The notes beneath the pieces are model-generated. The model was not told the origin of the DNA and made no database searches. It worked only from the letters and a program-made list of their open reading frames with translations. The position numbers and the translations under genes were made by a program. DNA of 64,000 nucleotides from Anisus vortex (taxonomy: Eukaryota; Mollusca; Gastropoda; Planorbidae): positions 16,917,038 to 16,981,037 of the forward strand of contig OX421494.1 in assembly GCA_949126835.1 (NCBI GenBank), in the 5' to 3' direction. Below, in pieces: positions 1 through 9,421 of the stretch (positions are counted from its first letter, which is position 1; each line of letters starts with the position of its first letter).

Positions 1-242
1 TGAAATATTAGTAATAAATATTGTATTTGGTATAAATGCAAATAAAAAGAATGATAATCACTAACACGTTAATTTAAAATATTAAAACACTTTAACGATT
101 TTTCTCTAGAAATTTCCTTTGCTTTCGGCCTTGGTCTTGCCACGGAGTTAAATAAATTGTCTTATACAAAGTAATAAAAAAAGTATAATAGACCAGGTTG
201 ACATTTAGGTTGTTGGCACGCTGAAGGATCTAGAAATCCTAG
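1..242 (+). mobile_element. hAT element, right-end fragment
   Basis: About 220 bases match the right ends of two other copies in this window (12281-12544 and 41060-41330): all share 'ttaaataaattgtcttata', 'caggttgac' and 'cacgctgaa.gat.tagaaatcctag' in the same order and spacing. The terminal inverted repeat (GCCGACCCCTG in the other copies) is missing here, because the match stops at 242 where a short tandem repeat begins. The window edge hides the left part. No coding capacity is visible. It probably lies inside an intron or the 5' flank of the protease gene that ends at 3923. Confidence 0.6.
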
Positions 243-361
243 TACTCTTATAATGTTATGGACGTAGCCTATATCTATTCAGCTTTTTATACTCTTATAA
301 TGTTATGGACGTAGCCTAGGCTATATCTTTTCATCATATACTCTTATACTGTTAAGGACGT
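242..361. repeat. ~48-bp tandem repeat, 2.5 copies
   Basis: The string 'tactcttataatgttatgga' followed by 'cgtagcc' occurs at 242 and 290, and a third truncated variant starts at 339. The middle copy carries a small insertion (aggc). The array starts exactly where the hAT fragment stops. Confidence 0.75.
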
Positions 362-972
362 ATTAAACTTAAGTTTCTTTCTTACTTTTTTTTACAATTT
401 CTCAGTTCTCTGTCAGATTTCAGGTTAACTCCTCTCTCTCATTCTCCTATCTTTCTCTCTCTCTTTCTCTCTTTCACACTAACCGTTTTTTCACTTACTC
501 ATCTCTATCTAATTTTCTTTCATTATCTCTATATAAATTTATTTCACTCACTCTCTCCATCCCTTTAAACCTCTCTCTGTGTCACACGCACTTACACATA
601 TATTATCACTCTCTTTTCCTGACGCTCGCTTTCTTAATATTTTACTCTCTCTATCTCGCCTTACTCCCTGCCCGGAATTATGTCGCATGTATTCCTCACA
701 TCAACCCAATACATAATCAATATTAATGTCTTAATTGGTGAACGCAGGAACTTGACAAATGCCTGGGGTTGTCGGCCAATCTATTTATCCCAGTGCCAGA
801 ACTTTTTGCGCCTCCGGACAGTCAGCGCCTCAGTCTTCACCCTGCTCCCTTTCTTGTATATATTCTCACACAAGATATTTATTCAACTTTAAAGCCATTT
901 GTTATTCAATTAACAATGGCTTCAGTGTAATGCGGGTCAGTCAAATTAAAATTATGCTAGACTATGCATCCA
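362..972. other. spacer with CT-rich low-complexity tract
   Basis: 430-660 is rich in CTCTCT/TTTCTC runs with no fixed unit. I see no exon, RNA gene or mobile-element end in the rest. If the protease gene begins upstream of the window this is intron. Confidence 0.5.
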
Positions 973-1464
973 CAACCTGTATCAAAAAAACATGTTTCCA
1001 AAACCTGTATCCAAAACCTGTATCCAAAACCTGTATTCAAAACCTTTATTCAAAACCTGTATCCAAAACCTGTATCCGAAACCTGTATCCGAAACCTGTA
1101 TCCGAAACCTGTATCCAACAGTTATATCCAACAGTTGTATCCAACAGTTGTATCCGAAACCTGTATCCAACAGTTGTATCCAACAGTTGTATCCGAAACC
1201 TGTATCCAACAGTTGTATCCAACAGTTGTATCCGAAACCTGTATCCAACAGTTGTATCCAACAGTTGTATCCGAAACCTGTATCCAACAGTTGTATCCAA
1301 CAGTTGTATCCAACAGTTGTATCCAACAGTTGTATCCAACAGTTGTATCCAACAGTTGTATCCGAAACATGTATCCAAAACCTGTATCCAAAACCTGTAT
1401 CCAAAACCGCTATCTGAAACCTGTATCCAAAACCGCTATCTGAAACCTGTATACAAAACCTGTT
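973..1464. repeat. 13-bp minisatellite with a 39-bp higher-order pattern
   Basis: About 37 head-to-tail 13-bp units of two main kinds: GTATCCRAAACCT (type A) and GTATCCAACAGTT (type B). The left third and the right end are mostly type A. In the middle, from about 1108 to 1300, units cycle A-B-B with a 39-bp period, and then a run of B follows. Because 13 is not a multiple of 3 and no unit creates a stop triplet in any phase, all six reading frames stay open here. The open frames covering this block are therefore a by-product of the repeat and not a gene. Confidence 0.93.
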
Positions 1465-2152
1465 TTATTGGCTCAGTATCACATTCCATATGTCAAATAT
1501 ATTACGGTAATTTGTCATTAGTGATTTCATCTGTTTTAAGAATCCTCCGTTTTAAAGTTTAAACACTTCAGATGTAGAATTGTGCCTACTTTGTGCTTGT
1601 TTGTTTAGTAAACTATAATTTATGTTTGCCTTTATATTTTGTTTAAACTCTTTTCTTAGGTATTCATATTAATACAATGTGAAGATGAGTAAATTCTTGA
1701 AGGCTATTTTAGAAGAAGATCTATATTAGAGATATTTTGTATGCTCACGCTCTATTAGCAAAGTAAAAATCCGAGCAATGCCCTCGGTTGAATAGCTACT
1801 TAAGTCATTTTTGCTATTGTTTCCTTTGTTAAGTCCACAATAAACTCGTATACACACAAATTAACACAATCGTACACTAGGACACACACACTTGACACAC
1901 AGACGCACTTGTGCACTGACACCATGCAAAATAAAATAAACGTAGTAACGGTATGTCATTAACAAATTAGTTGTTGGTTGTATTATTTACGAATAAACTC
2001 GTGCATCTGCCGCTCAACTGAACGAAATGCTAAACAATAACAAAGATAATTTTTAAACTGTTCATTGCTTATTATGTTACATAATCAGTTGTCAGTTTAT
2101 TAAAATCCAACTAAAGTTTAAATCTGATCCCTGACATTATTTACCTCTACAG
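1465..2152 (+). other. probable intron, 3' part
   Basis: No conserved coding block seen. The stretch ends in a plausible acceptor (pyrimidine-rich ttacctctacag, AG at 2151-2152) directly before the first recognised protease exon. I looked for the HExxH and GFDD blocks that precede this exon in M13 proteases and did not find them. Confidence 0.5.
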
Positions 2153-2308
2153 TTTGATGGAAACCTGACTCTTCACGAAGATATCGCAGATAACGGTGGC
2201 CTGAAACTGGCCTTCAAAGCTTTTAAGAAAGTTGTTCCACAGTCTCGAGTTCTTCTTCCTGGTCTGCACTTTAGTGATGAACAGTTGTTTTTTCTGGCAT
2301 TCAGCCAG
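2153..2308 (+). CDS. M13 metalloprotease (neprilysin-like), exon with third zinc ligand
   Basis: This 156-bp exon encodes 52 residues in one open phase, flanked by AG (2151-2152) and GT (2309-2310). It starts FDGNLTLHEDIADNGG, which is the conserved ExxxD block of M13 peptidases (ENIADNGG in mammalian neprilysin). The Glu at 2177-2179 corresponds to the third zinc ligand and the Asp at 2189-2191 to its helper. The exon continues to LPGLHFSDEQLFFLAFSQ, the usual motif before the conserved Trp-Cys. M13 proteins are mostly type II membrane ectoenzymes that cleave short peptides outside the cell. The HExxH exon that carries the other two zinc ligands lies upstream of the visible gene part. Asn is replaced by Asp after the ligand Glu, a mild variant. 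Family assignment is strong; whether it is neprilysin, ECE or an invertebrate expansion member cannot be told from this C-terminal part. Confidence 0.92.
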
Positions 2309-3250
2309 GTGAGTTGTGTCTGTATGTTTCGTAGGTGTCTGTTTGTGTCAAAGTTTTAATTTTACTTTTAGTTTGCTTTTTTGTTTTATCTAATTAAGCT
2401 TTAATCTACTTCCGCTTTCATCTACTTCCGCTTTAATCTTCTTCCGCTTTCATCTACTTCCGTTTTAATTTACTTCCGCTTTCATCTACTTCCGTTTTAA
2501 TTTACTTCCGCTTTCACATATTTCCGTTTTAATCTACTTCCGCTTTCATCTACTTCCGTTTTAATTTACTTCCGCTTTCATCTACTTCCGTTTTAATTTA
2601 CTTCCGCTTTCATCTACTTCCGTTTTAATTTACTTCCGCTTTCACCTATTTCCGTTTTCTAATGGACAACTAACTCCAGCTCCCTGTGCAATACAAGTTC
2701 TATGCTGGTAAAAATCAGTTTTTAACCTGGCCTTTGTTTTTCTTTTAATGCTATTTGAGTTAATAATATATTATATAGACGCTAGCTGAAGATCATTACA
2801 ATGACATTTTAATACCAGATGAGACGTTAAGTCAATGATAACAACGTAAGACAATACAGACTAGCATATTTTAATACGATTGAGGAAAAGGAAAGTCATC
2901 TGAGCATTGTGCAAGCCACGTACTCTCATTTGTATACGTATGCTAACAACGGAATAAATCTAAACTTTTGACACTGCAGATAAAAAAGGTTTTTGTTACT
3001 AATTAAATTTCTTTAAAACCATTCTAAAATCCATCTTCGATATCCCTCGAATAAACGCTACGCTATCGAATGAATACATTGCATTTTTCAACATCAGCCG
3101 ATCAATAAACTCTAATGGTTATGTTTTAGAATTCACAAACATAAAGTTTAAATGTTAACAGGATTTTAGCTTGAGCGTGTTTCTTTCATTCTCACGACAA
3201 CAAAAAAAACACCGATATTTAATTCAGTTTTCCACTTTGTTTATCTTCAG
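2309..3250 (+). other. protease intron (phase 0)
   Basis: Starts GTGAGT, a consensus donor, and ends tttatcttcag. Length 942 bp. It contains a 16-bp minisatellite (2399-2655). The rest is AT-rich without recognisable elements. Confidence 0.85.
2399..2655. repeat. 16-bp intronic minisatellite
   Basis: About 16 copies of a 16-bp unit, alternating CTTTCATCTACTTCCG and TTTTAATTTACTTCCG so that the array also has a 32-bp period. It lies about 90 bp after a splice donor of the protease gene. Confidence 0.9.
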
Positions 3251-3327
3251 ATTTGGTGTACACTTTATAATCCACCTCCCACAGAGATGATAGACCCATT
3301 GAATGTTCACACAATGGACATGTACAG
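3251..3327 (+). CDS. M13 metalloprotease (neprilysin-like), penultimate exon
   Basis: 77 bp, in frame with the previous exon, ending in phase 2 before GTACAA. It encodes IWCTLYNPPPTEMIDPLN followed by VHTMDMY and the first two bases of an Arg codon. Trp-Cys and the VH pair are hallmarks: the His at 3308-3310 aligns with the transition-state-stabilising His of neprilysin (in its DVHSPGNFR segment). The following Arg, split over the intron, matches the conserved substrate-binding Arg. The reading frame across both junctions is preserved exactly. Confidence 0.92.
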
Positions 3328-3823
3328 GTACAAGTACAATATAACTATACTTAGCTGACCATTGGGTCCATACGTTTTTGTGAATGTTAAGAATTGTTTA
3401 AAAAAAACATCGTTCATCTTACACCTATAAATATAAAGATAAACTTCACAGCGAAACACACAAAGTCGGGAAAACCCGAAAGCCAGTTTAAAAAGGAGAT
3501 AAATCTAGATTACTTCCAGTGGCCACCATTTACTGTTTGTTTTTAAATTACAGTAAATATCTATTTGTGCATAAGTTGTTGTTTTTAAGTAAATGAATTC
3601 AGCAGCATAAAAAAAATAAAGATAATTGTGTTTAAAGTAGATACTTATACATTTACTCCGGTTAAACAGAAGATAATAAATGTTCGTATTACTATCTCCA
3701 TTGATATAAATTGATATTTTAAAATGTCATACCAGGAATTAAAAACAAATGTATAATTTGAAAGATTTTAATAATAAAGAATTTTTTTTAAATCTTACAA
3801 TTGGCCATCTTTGTATTCTGCAG
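3328..3823 (+). other. protease intron (phase 2)
   Basis: 496 bp, donor GTACAA and acceptor tgtattctgcag. AT-rich, no repeat recognised. Confidence 0.85.
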
Positions 3824-3923
3824 AGTGATCGGCGTGCTATCCAATATGGCTGACTTTGCACATGCTTATGGCTGCCCACTAAACTCTCCAATGAACCCCG
3901 AAAAGAAATGTCAAGTTTGGTGA
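3824..3923 (+). CDS. M13 metalloprotease (neprilysin-like), last coding exon
   Basis: The first base completes the split Arg codon. The exon then encodes [19 protein letters not shown], then [13 protein letters not shown] and a TGA stop at 3921-3923. The C-terminal tetrapeptide CxVW is the invariant end of M13 peptidases (CRVW in mammalian neprilysin), with the Cys in a disulfide and the terminal Trp packed in the fold. The NPEKKC segment is nearly identical across animals. Together the three exons account for about the last 110 residues of a protein that is usually 700-800 residues long. No frameshift or stop is present, so the gene looks functional at this end. Confidence 0.94.
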
Positions 3924-4275
3924 CACTGCCGGAGATTTTCAACGAATTTCTTTTTAAATGTCTTTTTATCTTTGTATCATTTATTTTAAAAACGATTTTT
4001 AGTAGTGTCCCAGTGTTGATTATAAAGAGAATTCTTAACAAGTGTAAATGTTCAAATATAAATAGGCCATTATTTTTATCTTGTATCCAACTAGTTGCAT
4101 TAAAATTGCTTTTAATATGTCTAGATGTTTAATGTATTTGTGTAAGTTAATGTCTTTTTAAGATGAATGTGTATGTTTTATCAAAGTCAATGTTTTATCA
4201 AAGTCAATGTTTTATCAAAGTCAATGTTTTATCAAAGTCAATATTTTAATGAGAAATAAACTTGGACAAATACCC
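3924..4275 (+). other. 3' UTR and poly(A) signal of the M13 protease
   Basis: About 340 bp follow the stop codon before AATAAA at 4255-4260, a canonical poly(A) signal. Just before it, 4173-4240 holds four exact 17-bp copies of ATGTTTTATCAAAGTCA, so the tandem repeat would be part of the mature transcript. The cleavage site is inferred to fall around 4270-4290. Confidence 0.65.
4173..4240. repeat. 17-bp tandem repeat in the 3' UTR
   Basis: Four consecutive identical units of ATGTTTTATCAAAGTCA, followed by a decayed fifth. Identity among the copies suggests a recent origin. Confidence 0.92.
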
Positions 4276-4515
4276 AACACTTTCACATTATTCTAAGAGT
4301 CAAAACATTTGTTTTCAGAAAAGTTTTACGTTTTTTATTACTTTGTACACCCACAAATCTTATTCTTTTTATTAGTGAAAATTACTTCTAACACCAACTC
4401 AAACTTGTCTCCATGATTTAGTCAGATGTTGGGGTTGCTCACTTCACTTTCATATCAATGAATCTGAGAATAAATTCTTTAATATCCTAAATTTAAATCT
4501 AGTCTGTCACTAAAC

Positions 4516-4641
4516 CCTCACTGCCACTGGTCCTCACTGCCACTGGTCCTCACTGCCACTGGTCCTCACTGCCACTGGTCCTCACTGCCACTGGTCCTCA
4601 ATGCCACTGGTCCTCACTGCCACTGGTCCTCACTGCCACTG
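4516..4641. repeat. 16-bp minisatellite
   Basis: Eight tandem copies of CCTCACTGCCACTGGT, one with a C-to-A change. It lies about 250 bp after the protease poly(A) signal. Confidence 0.93.
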
Positions 4642-5269
4642 TACCAGTGGCGAGTTCTGGGATTGCTCGATAGAAAGGATAGTGTAAGGTAAACGGAGGG
4701 GGGGGGGGGTCACTGGACGATTACAACTAATGTATTAACAATGGTAACGTGAAGATCTAAGAGAGGCGTAGTTATAATCCACTTGGTTTAATACATCATA
4801 TACATCTTGAACATATATCTGTTATACATCAATCTTCTAAGTCTGCAGTTGTATCTATAATATCTACCAGAGGCTAATCAGAGCCACAACTTCAGTAGGT
4901 AACGATACAACCAGCTTGGTTGTTGTCTGAATCAAAACTAACTTGTCTTTTGTTTCTTCGTTGATAGGAAGCCCTTAGATAATCTCTAACTCCTTCATTT
5001 CATAGTGCCAAATCGTTCATTCAATATCATGCGCACCTTACTACAAGTTATAACATAACATAACTAATTTCTTACAGGGGGATAATTACTAGAATTGTGC
5101 ATAGGTGCTCTACTCAAGGATAAATTATATTAAAACTATTATTTCATCTCACTAGATTACGAACAATGAGTAATTGAAAAATGTATGGGCTTTATTTGTT
5201 GCACTCGTATTAGCGAATATTAATTCTTAAAAAATAGGCCACTGAAACAGTACAAGGCAAGTAAAAATT
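4642..5269. other. spacer, nothing recognised
   Basis: Contains a G11 run near 4700 and otherwise unique-looking AT-rich sequence. No exon or element end seen. Confidence 0.5.
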
Positions 5270-5389
5270 GGGGCGTAGCATGTTTAAAACATTGGAACGT
5301 AGCATGTTTAAAACATTGGGGCGTAGCATGTTTAAAACATTGGGGCGTAGCATGTTTAAAATATTGGGGCGTAGCATGTTTAAAACATT
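5270..5389. repeat. 24-bp minisatellite
   Basis: Five copies of a 24-bp unit starting GGGGCGTAGCATGTTTAAAA. Each holds an imperfect palindrome around GTTTAAAAC. Since 24 is divisible by 3 it gives an 8-residue periodic frame on the minus strand (LNMLRPNV), which I do not regard as coding. Confidence 0.92.
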
Positions 5390-6420
5390 GACTTTAAAGA
5401 AAAACATTTAAAGAAGCATAAAATTAACATTAAAATAAATAAAAATAAAACATCTGTAAAGAATAATATTATGAATCCTAATAAAAAAAAAGTATTCATG
5501 TTATATAAAATTATAAATTGCCTTTAGAGTAATTAATTATTATAGCCCCTTTCCAGAAAGGAAAACATAAATTTTCATACGAGTTCGAAAAAAAAGGCGA
5601 ACCTTCGAACAAGGGCAGCGGGCACATGGGAAGATTATTTCATCCTACCCGTATCCGTTCATCCGTGGTTTGACTTGATTAACGTTGTAATTTGATAAGG
5701 TAATAGAACAAAATATGGTTGAAATATACACGCTCAAAGAAGTTTGAAATGATTAGTTCACACTATTAAGTCTGGAAGTATCAATAATGTTTCTGAAAAT
5801 TGGGAAAACATAAAACTTAAAATGTTTACAATACCGGAAATTAAATTCTTATGTAAAAGTATATGTATTTTAATGTAATGTTGTGTAGAGTATAATTTTT
5901 TAATGTTCTAGTTTTGGTTAAACTACACAACTTCAAGGATCTGTTTGTTATGCCAATGTTCACATTGTTGTTAAATTTATCATTTTAAAATTCCAACTGC
6001 TTCATCTAACGTGGTTGTAACGGGAGTTTCCGATGATATCAAATTTACAGATTGTATTGCGGCGCGAAGTTATTTATAGTCTGAAAATTGCAAATTGTGA
6101 AAACTAACAAACTGGCAAGCAAACACTAGTTGGGGTGTGTAGTTTGTTGACTGCTGTTTAAATTTCCGGTTGGCGGCACGTGGGTGAAGTAGGCCGAGTT
6201 TTGAAACAATCATTTTATGATATCGTAACCTTAGATCTAACATTCTAGATCCATTACACAAATACATTTTTAACTGGAATAATACGTAATTAATTATATA
6301 AAGATAATAAAACCTATTTTGGGATAAAATAAACAATGTACAGTAACCGAATGAAGATAAAATATTATTATTGTAAGAGTCCCGTTGACAAGAAAATGAA
6401 GTTATACCAAGAGCTCATTC
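5390..6420. other. spacer, nothing recognised
   Basis: AT-rich single-copy-looking DNA. The short open frames are without family resemblance. Confidence 0.45.
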
Positions 6421-6424
6421 TGCA

Positions 6425-7515
6425 TATGACAAAAATGCCACTTGTCAAATAATGAAAAAAAAAGTCACTTCAAAAGAAATGTCATTTTATTAAAAATGCC
6501 AATTTATATAAATGCCACCGCAGAAAAAAAAACGTTTCACTAAAACCAGTATCACTCAAACTGAAATTTCAGAGCCGTCATTGACAAGTCTTAACGATTA
6601 TGCATGTAGAAAAGTTCACAAGAAAAAACATTTCCGGTCTTATTCGATCATTTTCTCCGAAACATGTCTGTGTGCTACGTTACTGGTAATACGAAAATAT
6701 GTATAGAATTAAATTTTATTTCATTTCCAAAATATGGCCAAAAGAAAACGATGGATTGTGAATGTGAGATTTGAAGAATCACCTATCTATAATCCCAAAC
6801 TAATTGCTTGATGCAAAAGAATTTTCGTGTTGTTGTTTTTTTATAAATCTCCGCGTTGTGTTTTTTTTAATTACCAAGGACACAACTCTTGACTAACTTA
6901 TTTTATAAACAAATGCTACATTCAGCCTAACGCGACTAACACTTTGAGTATTAATTATCGCCTACTCACTTTTGATGTTAAAAACGGATTCCTCATAACT
7001 GATCTTGTAGCCGTTGTATATTTCTACAAGACAAGAACGGCTGTCGATGTTGAAATTAATTGACAAACAGCACCAAAAGCATGGTTTTTGTTTACGAAAA
7101 TGGCGGTAAATTTCACCGGAAGTTCACGATCATAGCAGTTATAAAGGTCACACCTAATTAAGACTTGTCAATTCCAGTCAAAATGCCACGTCACAAAAAT
7201 ATCATATTATTAAAAAAATGCTATCGCACAAAAATGACACTAAACAATAATACCACGGCACAAAATTCCAACTCAAATAAAATGCGACTTCATAAAAATA
7301 ACTATCCCAAATATGCCATTTTATTAAAAAAATATGCCACTTGCAAAAAATGTTACTTCACGAACAATACAACTTTAAAAGAGCTATTTCAAGGAAATAA
7401 TACTTCATAAAGATGTCACTCAAATAAAATGCCACTCAAAAATGTCACTCCACGAAAATGTCACAAAAATTATTATTTTTAAATGTCAATTTATGCAAAT
7501 GCCTGTCGACAAAAA
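6425..7515. repeat. degenerate ATGCCAC/ATGTCAC-type AT-rich repeat in two blocks
   Basis: Two blocks, 6425-6525 and 7180-7515, are built from loosely spaced copies of AAAATGCCACTTCACAAA-like words (for example at 6434, 6512, 7183, 7336, 7414, 7428 and 7441) without a fixed period. The spacer between them, 6530-7170, lacks the motif. Open frames across the blocks are Asn/Lys/Thr rich and look like repeat translations. Confidence 0.6.
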
Positions 7516-8422
7516 AAAAACTAATAACTTCTGTGCTTAGTGTTAAAATATGTATTCTTTCGGTGCTGGTGGGGTGGGGTGTCCAATGGACACAGCCCAG
7601 GAAAGGTTTGAGGTCATAAACAAATATATGAGGGCATCAACTAAAAAGTCTCCTCTTTCCACCCTCCATTACGACACACATTCACTCAAGCACAGACTAA
7701 AGATACCGTAAGGTTAAATGACACTTGATGTTCATTAGTGAAATGACTAAATGACGCGCTAAATGAAGTAAAAATCAGGATGCAATAGAGCATTTGCAAT
7801 CACGTGACAAAAAGCGCGTGTAGTTTGTTTACTTTGTCTAGTGGTGAACAAATGGCAGCCGTATTACTATAGGCTTAAGAAGGTTTGATTTTTAAATATC
7901 ATCATTTCAACAATATGACGTAAAAATATATAAAACACTGTCAAGCAATGTAAATTAACATTCAACGCTAAAATTTATAACATTAAAAATCAATGGAATA
8001 GGCTCCGTAAGTGCAGAATATTTAATTGAAGATGTCGGTTGTCGTAAGTTAACTTAACTTATTATATAAAAGTAAAGCATACGGCAGGCTGTGAAATGTT
8101 TCACAAAAGCCATTGAAGAAACTATAAAAAGCCTCAAATCTTGTTTACTTCGTGGACTGACTACTATGGACTAGTATCACAGTTAAATATCAAGATTTAT
8201 GCAAACAAATTCCTTATATTTTGGGTGTAAAATAGACATGGTAAAGAACACTTTTATTCCACCATGTCTCCATCATGGCTTCTATTTACATAGTTACGTG
8301 AACTACAATCATAAGCCAAGCCTAATGCAAATGCTCTATAGACAAAAGCCGCCACATATTTTCGCTATTCAAAGCGCCCTCTGTAGACGAGTAAGTTTTA
8401 TTTATGTACGTGGTCAATGGTC
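7516..8422. other. spacer, nothing recognised
   Basis: No exon, tRNA or element terminus identified. A short GGTGGGGTGGGGTG tract occurs near 7566. Confidence 0.45.
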
Positions 8423-8588
8423 GGGCGTGGTGGCCAAGTGGCAGAGCGTTCGGCAGAGCGTACGGAAGGGTTGGACTCTTGGTGAAGGATTTGTTCTCGG
8501 GTCTGGAGGGTGTCCTTGAATCTACTGACCATGGTTGGGTTGGCGTTAAGGCGGCTGGGCATTGTCCTGGACAAACAATCCCCTAGTA
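8423..8588 (+). mobile_element. SINE, 5' piece of a copy split in three
   Basis: tRNA-derived SINE. The head 'gtggccaagtggcagagcg' is the A-box region seen in full copies at 58864 and 27405. The body contains 'gagggtgtcc' and 'aaggcggctgggcat', then ends at 'ccctagta'. The sequence resumes at 12553 with 'tgccatggccacaga' and again at 14638 with 'ggccctgtggatc', so a single ancestral SINE is cut by two insertions. Confidence 0.85.
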
Positions 8589-9208
8589 CAGGGGTCGGCA
8601 ACCTAAGGAACACGTGCCAGACTTGGCAAACAGAACGATTTTCAGTGGCACGCGAGAGACATCTAGGAAAGAGACTTTTTAATGCAAGTCAAAACAACGT
8701 ACTTCGACACAATGAATTGGTGCTGCGTGGTGAACTACATGGGAATCACACTGAACGTCGACTGTTTTAGTTCTGGAATGTTTGAATGCAAAGTTCACAT
8801 CATTGGACTTGCGATCTGTGATTTAATCTATTTTTATAGTTTCTTTCTTAAGTCTCTTCTAGAAGAAAGTAATACGGAGTATAGGTAAAGTCTTGGATAG
8901 ATTCGATTCTGGTCAGGTAGCAATTAAGGTGTATATTGATAAAAAAAAACAAAAAAAACTTTCCGGTATTGAATGAGGAGAAATGACTGTTGAAGCCGAA
9001 GTGTCTGTATGACATGGCGACACATTCAGTGAGTTGTACTTGCATTTACAAGTCCGGGGTCTTAAAAAGATCTTGAAGTGGAGGGATATTGGCATTTTTT
9101 TCATTTTAAACATCCAAAAAATGGGCATTGAAATGTGACGATTTGCGGGAAAATCTGAAAGGAATAGATACTTTGGAAAGTCATCTGTTGTTAACTGCAA
9201 GGCATTCG

Positions 9209-9307
9209 CTCTACTTTCAGCTTTACACTAGTGAACATATTTTATCGAACATGAAACCTGTTTTAAGCATACCAAGATGTCACTTAAACTTGACCACTCA
9301 GAAGTGA
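9209..9307 (+). pseudogene. hAT transposase C-terminal remnant
   Basis: One frame reads LYFQLYTSEHILSNMKPVLS and then IPRCHLNLTTQK before a stop. This fits the hAT C-terminal pattern Y-x-C-E-x-x-F-S-x-M-K ... R-x-x-L-T, with Ser instead of Cys and Ile/Leu changes. Sequence before it in the same frame is interrupted. The placement inside a hAT terminal-repeat pair supports the reading, but the match is short. Confidence 0.45.
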
Positions 9308-9421
9308 CTAAATATAATATATACTTGACAATTAGCGAAGAGCATTCAAGGAAAAGGCTTTCATCAAATAATTGATGCATGCTAATTACATTCAAAGAGT
9401 TTTTAAGCTCATCACTCTTAA

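Noticed and set aside
759..1562. 267-codon open frame and five others overlapping the 13-bp array
   Set aside because: All six frames are open because the 13-bp unit lacks stop triplets; the peptides are phase-shifted readings of one repeat.
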